Shown here piece after piece: positions 60,027-64,000 of a stretch of 64,000 nucleotides of DNA; the first letter of the stretch is position 1, and the number at the start of each line of letters is the position of its first letter. Below the pieces are notes generated by a model. The model did no database searches. It saw nothing but the letters and a program-made list of their open reading frames with translations, and was not told the origin of the DNA. Origin of the DNA: Bacteroidota bacterium (GTDB lineage Bacteria; Bacteroidota; Bacteroidia; Flavobacteriales_F; PHOS-HE28); NCBI GenBank assembly GCA_014584605.1, contig JACTMO010000023.1, forward strand, positions 1 through 64,000. Reading direction: 5' to 3'. The position numbers and the translations under genes are program-made.

Positions 60027-61196
60027 CTACTGGATCAACAGTTTCCGCGCGACATACGAGCCCTTCCTGGTGATCCCGACCAGATAGGTCCCGGTCGGCA
60101 GGTGGCCCAGGTCGATGCGCTGGATGCCGGCCGCACGATGTTCAAGGATGGTCCGGCCCATGGCATCCATGATCAGGACACCCGTCACAGGATCATCACC
60201 GGAATGGATATGAAGGGTTCCGTCCACTGGATCGGACCATAGTGCGAATTCATCTTCACGCTGCTCCTGCACAGACGACGAGGTGGTCCGTTGGTGCTGG
60301 CTGAAGAAGCGCCAGATCTCCAAGCGCGCGTCGAAGTCCATGCAGGTATTCCCGGAGGTGCCTGGCATGGGCGAACCCGGCCACGTATGCCCGCCACCGA
60401 TCACCTTGAACAACTCGACGGTGTGCCCATCGGTTCCGCCGGTGTACAAGTGATGTTCGGCGGCCGCACCATCACCCGGATCGAGGTCGGGGACCGGGGT
60501 CACCGTGGGGGTGCTATCGCAACCGTTACGATCCAGCCAGAACGCGACCAGGTCCTCGATGCCCACCATGGTCGAGGTCCCCGCATAGGGGTTGGTGCCG
60601 TCATCGGTCCCGTGGATATGGATGACGGGTGTGGGATAGGACGGGGAGCACGAGTCGTGCATGCCGGTGGACATGGAACCCGTCACACCACCCACCGCCG
60701 CGAAGCGATCGCTCCTGCAGGCCAGCGCATAGCACATGAAACTCCCGTTGCTCATGCCCGTGGCGTACACGCGCAGGGGATCTACGGTGTAGTGTGCAGC
60801 GATCGTGTCGATCAGCGCTTCCAGGAAGCCCACATCATCCACGGTGGAGCCCAGGACGTTGTCGTAATTCCAAAAGCGGATGCCACCCAGCAGGGTGGAG
60901 CCGTCCGGATGTGCCATGATGAAACCGGCGGTATCGGCGATGGGGCGGAAGTCGCGGTATTCGGCGAACTCATCCCCACTGGATCCCAAGCCGTGCAGAC
61001 CAAGCACCAGCGGAACGGCCTGCCCGGGGACATAGCTGGCAGGAACATGGTACGAATACGTTCGGGTGATGCCATCGTGGAGGAAGGAGCCATCGACGGT
61101 GACCTGTCCGATCGTTGCGTTCCCGATCAGCAGTCCGGCCCAGAGGTGCGCCATACGGAAAGCGGTACGACTTCCACCGAGGGATGTGGTGCGCAT
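60027..61196 (-). CDS. Exported PHB-depolymerase-like esterase, T9SS tail
   Basis: 389 residues from the ATG at 61196, after a TATTTTG box (61218-61224); signal peptide MRTTSLGGSRTAFRMAHLWAG...; an ATG at 61154 is an alternative. LpqC/feruloyl-esterase-like hydrolase: LVLGLHGLGSSGDEFAEY, nucleophile YATGMSNGSFMCY, acid in IHIHGTDDGTNPY, His in GGGHTWPGSP. The end (GVLIMDAMGRTILEHR, HLPTGTYLVGITRKGSY) is a T9SS type A sorting domain. It hydrolyses polyester or aryl esters outside the cell. Confidence 0.88.
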   Translation of the reverse strand: MRTTSLGGSRTAFRMAHLWAGLLIGNATIGQVTVDGSFLHDGITRTYSYHVPASYVPGQAVPLVLGLHGLGSSGDEFAEYRDFRPIADTAGFIMAHPDGSTLLGGIRFWNYDNVLGSTVDDVGFLEALIDTIAAHYTVDPLRVYATGMSNGSFMCYALACRSDRFAAVGGVTGSMSTGMHDSCSPSYPTPVIHIHGTDDGTNPYAGTSTMVGIEDLVAFWLDRNGCDSTPTVTPVPDLDPGDGAAAEHHLYTGGTDGHTVELFKVIGGGHTWPGSPMPGTSGNTCMDFDARLEIWRFFSQHQRTTSSSVQEQREDEFALWSDPVDGTLHIHSGDDPVTGVLIMDAMGRTILEHRAAGIQRIDLGHLPTGTYLVGITRKGSYVARKLLIQ

Positions 61197-61281
61197 GGAC
61201 GACGGGATCGGAAGTGGCAAAATACGACCGAATCAGGACCCGGGGCCGTAGCGTCCCCATCTTTACAGGGCAACAGACCTC

Positions 61282-61704
61282 ATGGCCAAAACCGAACTGA
61301 AGACCAAGGCGACCGACGCCAGCGTGGAAGCCTTCATCGACGCGCAGTCCGATGAGATGGCCGCCGACTGCCGGGCGATCATGCAGCTGATGCGCAAGGC
61401 CACCGGGGAGGAAGCGCGGATGTGGGGCGCGAGCATCGTGGGTTTCGGCAAATACCGGTACAAGGGCGCCAGCGGCCGCGAAGGCGAATGGATGCTCACC
61501 GGCTTCAGCCCGCGCAAGGTCAACCTCTCGCTGTACATCCTCACCGGGCTGGACAAGTCGGCCGCGCAGTTGAAGAAGCTGGGCAAGCACAGCACTGGCA
61601 AGGGCTGCCTGTACATCAAGCGCCTCAGCGATGTCGATCTGAAGGTGCTGGAGGACCTGATCGCGATAGGAGTGAAGGGGCTGGAGAAGATGCGGGTGAG
61701 GTAG
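61282..61704 (+). CDS. DUF1801 protein
   Basis: 140 residues. KATDASVEAFIDAQSDEMAA, CRAIMQLMRKATGEEARMWG, SIVGFGKYRYKG, FSPRKVNLSLYILTG and GKGCLYIKRLSDVDLKVLED are typical of DUF1801. Cytoplasmic; role unknown. Divergent from the esterase. 61705-61932 downstream contains only the marR promoter. Confidence 0.9.
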   Translation: MAKTELKTKATDASVEAFIDAQSDEMAADCRAIMQLMRKATGEEARMWGASIVGFGKYRYKGASGREGEWMLTGFSPRKVNLSLYILTGLDKSAAQLKKLGKHSTGKGCLYIKRLSDVDLKVLEDLIAIGVKGLEKMRVR

Positions 61705-61862
61705 GAGGGAGGGACAGGGCCGCCGCTGTACATGGCATGCCCGCCCATGGGCCTCGCCGGACGAGCCATTCGTGGGAAAGTGTGCCTCGTGTGCCGGGAC
61801 AAAGGGTTGCCTTGGTCTGCGGCCGGTGCCGCTGCCCGGGCTGATACGCCGCTCATCATAAA

Positions 61863-61906
61863 TATTGCGAAATATAATAGTTGCATAAGTCAATAGTATA
61901 TCTTTG
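61863..61906 (+). promoter_or_regulatory. AT-rich promoter/operator of the efflux operon
   Basis: Unlike the GC-rich surroundings, 61855-61906 is AT-rich and holds TATCTTTG (61899-61906, exact TAnnTTTG). TTG at 61881 and CAA at 61891-61893 flank CATAAGT, a short inverted repeat of the kind bound by MarR proteins. The encoded MarR could repress itself here (inference). Confidence 0.55.
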
Positions 61907-61932
61907 CGCCGTTGTTAGAAGCGATCAAAGCC

Positions 61933-62376
61933 ATGAGCCAACAGACCGAAGAGATCGCCCGCATGCTTCCCGCGCTGCTCCGGAGCCTGATCAGCCGGAT
62001 GGCGGTGGCGATGGACGGGCAGGGCATGGAACTGCGCCTGCCGCAGTTCGGTGTGCTGGATTTCCTCCTCAGTAACAACCGGGCGGTCCAGACGGACCTG
62101 GCGAACCATTTCGCCAAGGACAGGAGCGTGATGCTGCGACAGCTCGATGAGATGGAGCGCGTCGGCTGGATCGAGCGGCAGATGGACCCCGAGGACCGCC
62201 GACGCAAGAACCTGGTGGTGACCCGGAGCGGCATGGAGGTGTACAGGCACGGCGCCAGGCTGCGCTCCAAGGTCTTCGCACAGGTGCTGGACGGTGTGAG
62301 CGAGAAGGACCTCGCGTGTTTCCTGAAGGTGTTGAGGGCGATGGACGAAAAGGCCAATGCCGGCGCTGCGAAATGA
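61933..62376 (+). CDS. MarR-family transcriptional regulator
   Basis: 147 residues from the ATG at 61933 (MSQQTEEIARMLPALLRSLI); a TTG at 61912 is too close to the -7 box. Winged helix: LPQFGVLDFLLSNNRAVQTDLAN, DRSVMLRQLDEMERVGWIERQ, wing DPEDRRRKNLVVTRSG. MarR proteins are ligand-relieved repressors, usually of the operon they start. The stop overlaps the start of the TolC-like gene (ATGA). Confidence 0.93.
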   Translation: MSQQTEEIARMLPALLRSLISRMAVAMDGQGMELRLPQFGVLDFLLSNNRAVQTDLANHFAKDRSVMLRQLDEMERVGWIERQMDPEDRRRKNLVVTRSGMEVYRHGARLRSKVFAQVLDGVSEKDLACFLKVLRAMDEKANAGAAK

Positions 62377-63695
62377 GGTCCGAGCTCCTTCTCGCCGCCC
62401 TGCTGCTGGTCAACGCCGGCCGGGCCCAGCACGCCTTCACGCTGCGGCAGGCCATCGATCACGGACTGGCCCATGGTGTGGGCATCGTGTTGGCCCTGAA
62501 CGACCGGGAAAAGGCCGATGCCCAGGTCATGGAGGCCTTGAGCGGCTACCTGCCTCAGATCAACGGTATGGCTCAGCTGGACGACAACCTGAAGCGCCAG
62601 ACGACCATCCTTCCGGCCGGCGTGTTCAGCGACCAGCCGACACCTGTCCAGTTCGGGACGCAGTACAGCACCAACATGAGCGTCCAGGTGGAACAGGTGC
62701 TCGTGGACGTGACGCTGCTCAACGGGATCCAGGCCAGCAAGCCCGGCCAGGCCATGGCGGACATCCGGGTGCGACAGGCCCAGGAGCGCCTGGTGTACGA
62801 GACGGCCCGCAGCTACGCCCAGGCACAGACCTACCAGGAGCAGGTGCGCCTGCTGGACGAGAACCTCGCCCAGTATGAAGAGCTGGTGCCGATCCTTCGG
62901 TTGCGGCTGGAGAAAGGGGTGGTGCAGGCCATCGACCTGGACCGCGTGGAGGTCACCCGTCGCAACATCGCCTCGCAGCGCGTGGTGGCCCAGGCCAACT
63001 ACGACCTCGCGGTGGCCCGGCTCAAACGCATCATCGGAGTGCCCATCGGGGAGGAGCTGATGCTCACCGAGCGGTTGCCCGATGCCGGGGACATGCGTCA
63101 GCCCAGCGCGACACCCTTCTCCCCGTCGAACCTGCTCGCGTACGCGTACGATGAGCGATCGGTGCTGCTCCAGCGCATCGACCTGCACCGCAAGCGCAAC
63201 GCCTTCCTGCCCACCTTGAGCGCCTATGGGCGGCTGGGGGCCATGGCGCAGGGCAACGACCTGGGCGACAGCTATGAACGGTTGTTCGACTACAGCTCCA
63301 TCGGGGTGAAGTTGAACGTGCCCCTGTTCAGCGGGCTGCGCCGCAGCAGCCAGATCAGGCAGAGCCGCATCGCCCTGGACAACATGCGCGAGCAGCAGCG
63401 GGACAACATCCAGGCCTACGAACTGGACTACCGCAGCGCCGATACGCGGCTGATGGCCAGCAACACCACCGTGCAGAGCGATGAGGAGAACCTGCGGCTC
63501 GCCCAGCAGGTGTTCGCGAACACCAACCTGCAATATCAGCTCGGCACGGCCTCCCTGAGCGACCTGCTCAACGCCGACTACCAGTTGAAGGAGGCGCGGA
63601 ACAACTGGGCCGTGTCGCACCTGGACCGCGTCATCGCCCTCATCGACCTGGAAAAGGCCAAGGGCACCCTGCTCGAATTCGCCAAGACCCTTTGA
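62373..63695 (+). CDS. TolC-family outer-membrane efflux channel
   Basis: 440 residues from the ATG at 62373 (MRSELLLAALLLVNAGRAQ). Two OEP repeats with long helices (YETARSYAQAQTYQEQVRLL, RNIASQRVVAQANYDLAVAR; QQRDNIQAYELDYRSADTRL, NTNLQYQLGTASLSDLLNAD). It is a trimeric outer-membrane exit duct working with the fusion protein encoded next and an RND or MFS pump probably beyond the window. Confidence 0.93.
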   Translation: MRSELLLAALLLVNAGRAQHAFTLRQAIDHGLAHGVGIVLALNDREKADAQVMEALSGYLPQINGMAQLDDNLKRQTTILPAGVFSDQPTPVQFGTQYSTNMSVQVEQVLVDVTLLNGIQASKPGQAMADIRVRQAQERLVYETARSYAQAQTYQEQVRLLDENLAQYEELVPILRLRLEKGVVQAIDLDRVEVTRRNIASQRVVAQANYDLAVARLKRIIGVPIGEELMLTERLPDAGDMRQPSATPFSPSNLLAYAYDERSVLLQRIDLHRKRNAFLPTLSAYGRLGAMAQGNDLGDSYERLFDYSSIGVKLNVPLFSGLRRSSQIRQSRIALDNMREQQRDNIQAYELDYRSADTRLMASNTTVQSDEENLRLAQQVFANTNLQYQLGTASLSDLLNADYQLKEARNNWAVSHLDRVIALIDLEKAKGTLLEFAKTL

Positions 63696-63713
63696 CCCCC
63701 TGAACCGGACCTG

Positions 63714-64000
63714 ATGAAACGCAATTGGATCCTGCCGCTGGTGCTCATCGTGCTCGCGCTGGGCATCGGCCTGAAACTGGCCGCGAACAAGAAGAAGATC
63801 GACGCATCCAGGCAGCCCGTGGACCGCAGTGGATCTGCCCTTCCCGTGAATGCGATCGTGACCGCCGTCGGCCGGGTGGAGGGTGCCTTCACCGTGCCCG
63901 GCACCCTGGAGCCGTTCGACCATGCCCGGGTGATGGTGCAGGCGCAGGGCAAGCTGGCCAGCCTGAACGTGGACCTCGGCACCCGGGTGCACCAGGGCCA
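63714..64000 (+). CDS. Membrane fusion protein (HlyD/AcrA type), 5' part
   Basis: First 95 codons, running off the window. MKRNWILPLVLIVLALGIGL is an N-terminal membrane anchor. GAFTVPGTLEPFDHARVMVQ and GKLASLNVDLGTRVHQGQ are the first half of the barrel-sandwich (biotinyl-lipoyl-like) domain of RND periplasmic adaptors. 18 bases after the TolC gene, completing MarR-TolC-adaptor. Confidence 0.88.
   Translation, partial: MKRNWILPLVLIVLALGIGLKLAANKKKIDASRQPVDRSGSALPVNAIVTAVGRVEGAFTVPGTLEPFDHARVMVQAQGKLASLNVDLGTRVHQG

Noticed and set aside
1-64000. tRNA, rRNA, riboswitch and CRISPR features
   Set aside because: I read for conserved tRNA/rRNA motifs and regular repeat-spacer patterns and found none I could support.

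Overview
The window looks like a chromosomal stretch of a high-GC member of the Bacteroidota, most likely a Flavobacteriales lineage (inference). Three things point there: secreted proteins with type IX secretion (T9SS) C-terminal sorting modules or gliding-motility-type C-termini; flexirubin-type pigment genes (darA, darB and companions); and promoters of the Bacteroidota TAnnTTTG type placed a few bases before the start codon, with no convincing Shine-Dalgarno sequences. I see no tRNA, rRNA or CRISPR.

Region 1 (1-7.9 kb) is accessory and scarred. A FISUMP-domain secreted protein, an IS630-type insertion sequence with TA target ends, two PemK/MazF-type toxin-antitoxin pairs and a delta-60-repeat secreted protein lie among at least four decayed copies of the 3' end of clpB. 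All copies are on the same strand as the intact clpB at 7.9-10.5 kb. One is accompanied by a copy of the clpB terminator hairpin. Two carry a 21-bp palindromic element inserted without changing the reading frame, at two shared sites, and one of them has a third insertion in the opposite orientation. This is the strongest candidate for something undescribed.

Region 2 (7.9-25.7 kb) holds clpB, a 1442-residue T9SS-exported propeller/Ig-like protein, an outer-membrane barrel candidate, a serine beta-lactamase-fold lipoprotein, an NlpC/P60 peptidase, a thiolase, a DAACS symporter, a GT39-like membrane glycosyltransferase, a membrane metallophosphoesterase, another secreted propeller protein and a small membrane protein.

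Region 3 (25.7-38.7 kb) is a tightly packed plus-strand cluster. It begins with surface-polysaccharide genes (deacetylase, two GT4 transferases, WcaF-like acetyltransferase, GT2 transferase). It continues through 4-bp overlaps into a flexirubin/dialkylresorcinol block: darA, darB, a small conserved protein, a BtrH-domain protein, an ABC exporter pair, a ketosynthase and a ketosynthase-like partner with altered catalytic residues. Carrier protein, ketoreductase, dehydratase and ammonia-lyase genes are not here.

Region 4 (38.7-46.5 kb) contains T9SS cargo (an Ig-like protein and an esterase), RidA, PhnA, lipoproteins and small conserved proteins. Region 5 (46.5-56 kb) contains another secreted protein and an operon of three paralogous TPR-membrane-adenylate cyclases, flanked by two remnants of cyclase 3' ends; the linker before the final strand carries different simple-repeat inserts in different copies. 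Region 6 (56-64 kb) has a PepSY/SdiA-regulated-type protein divergent from an OmpR/histidine-kinase pair, a second PepSY-like protein, an esterase, a DUF1801 protein, and a MarR-TolC-HlyD efflux operon that runs off the end.
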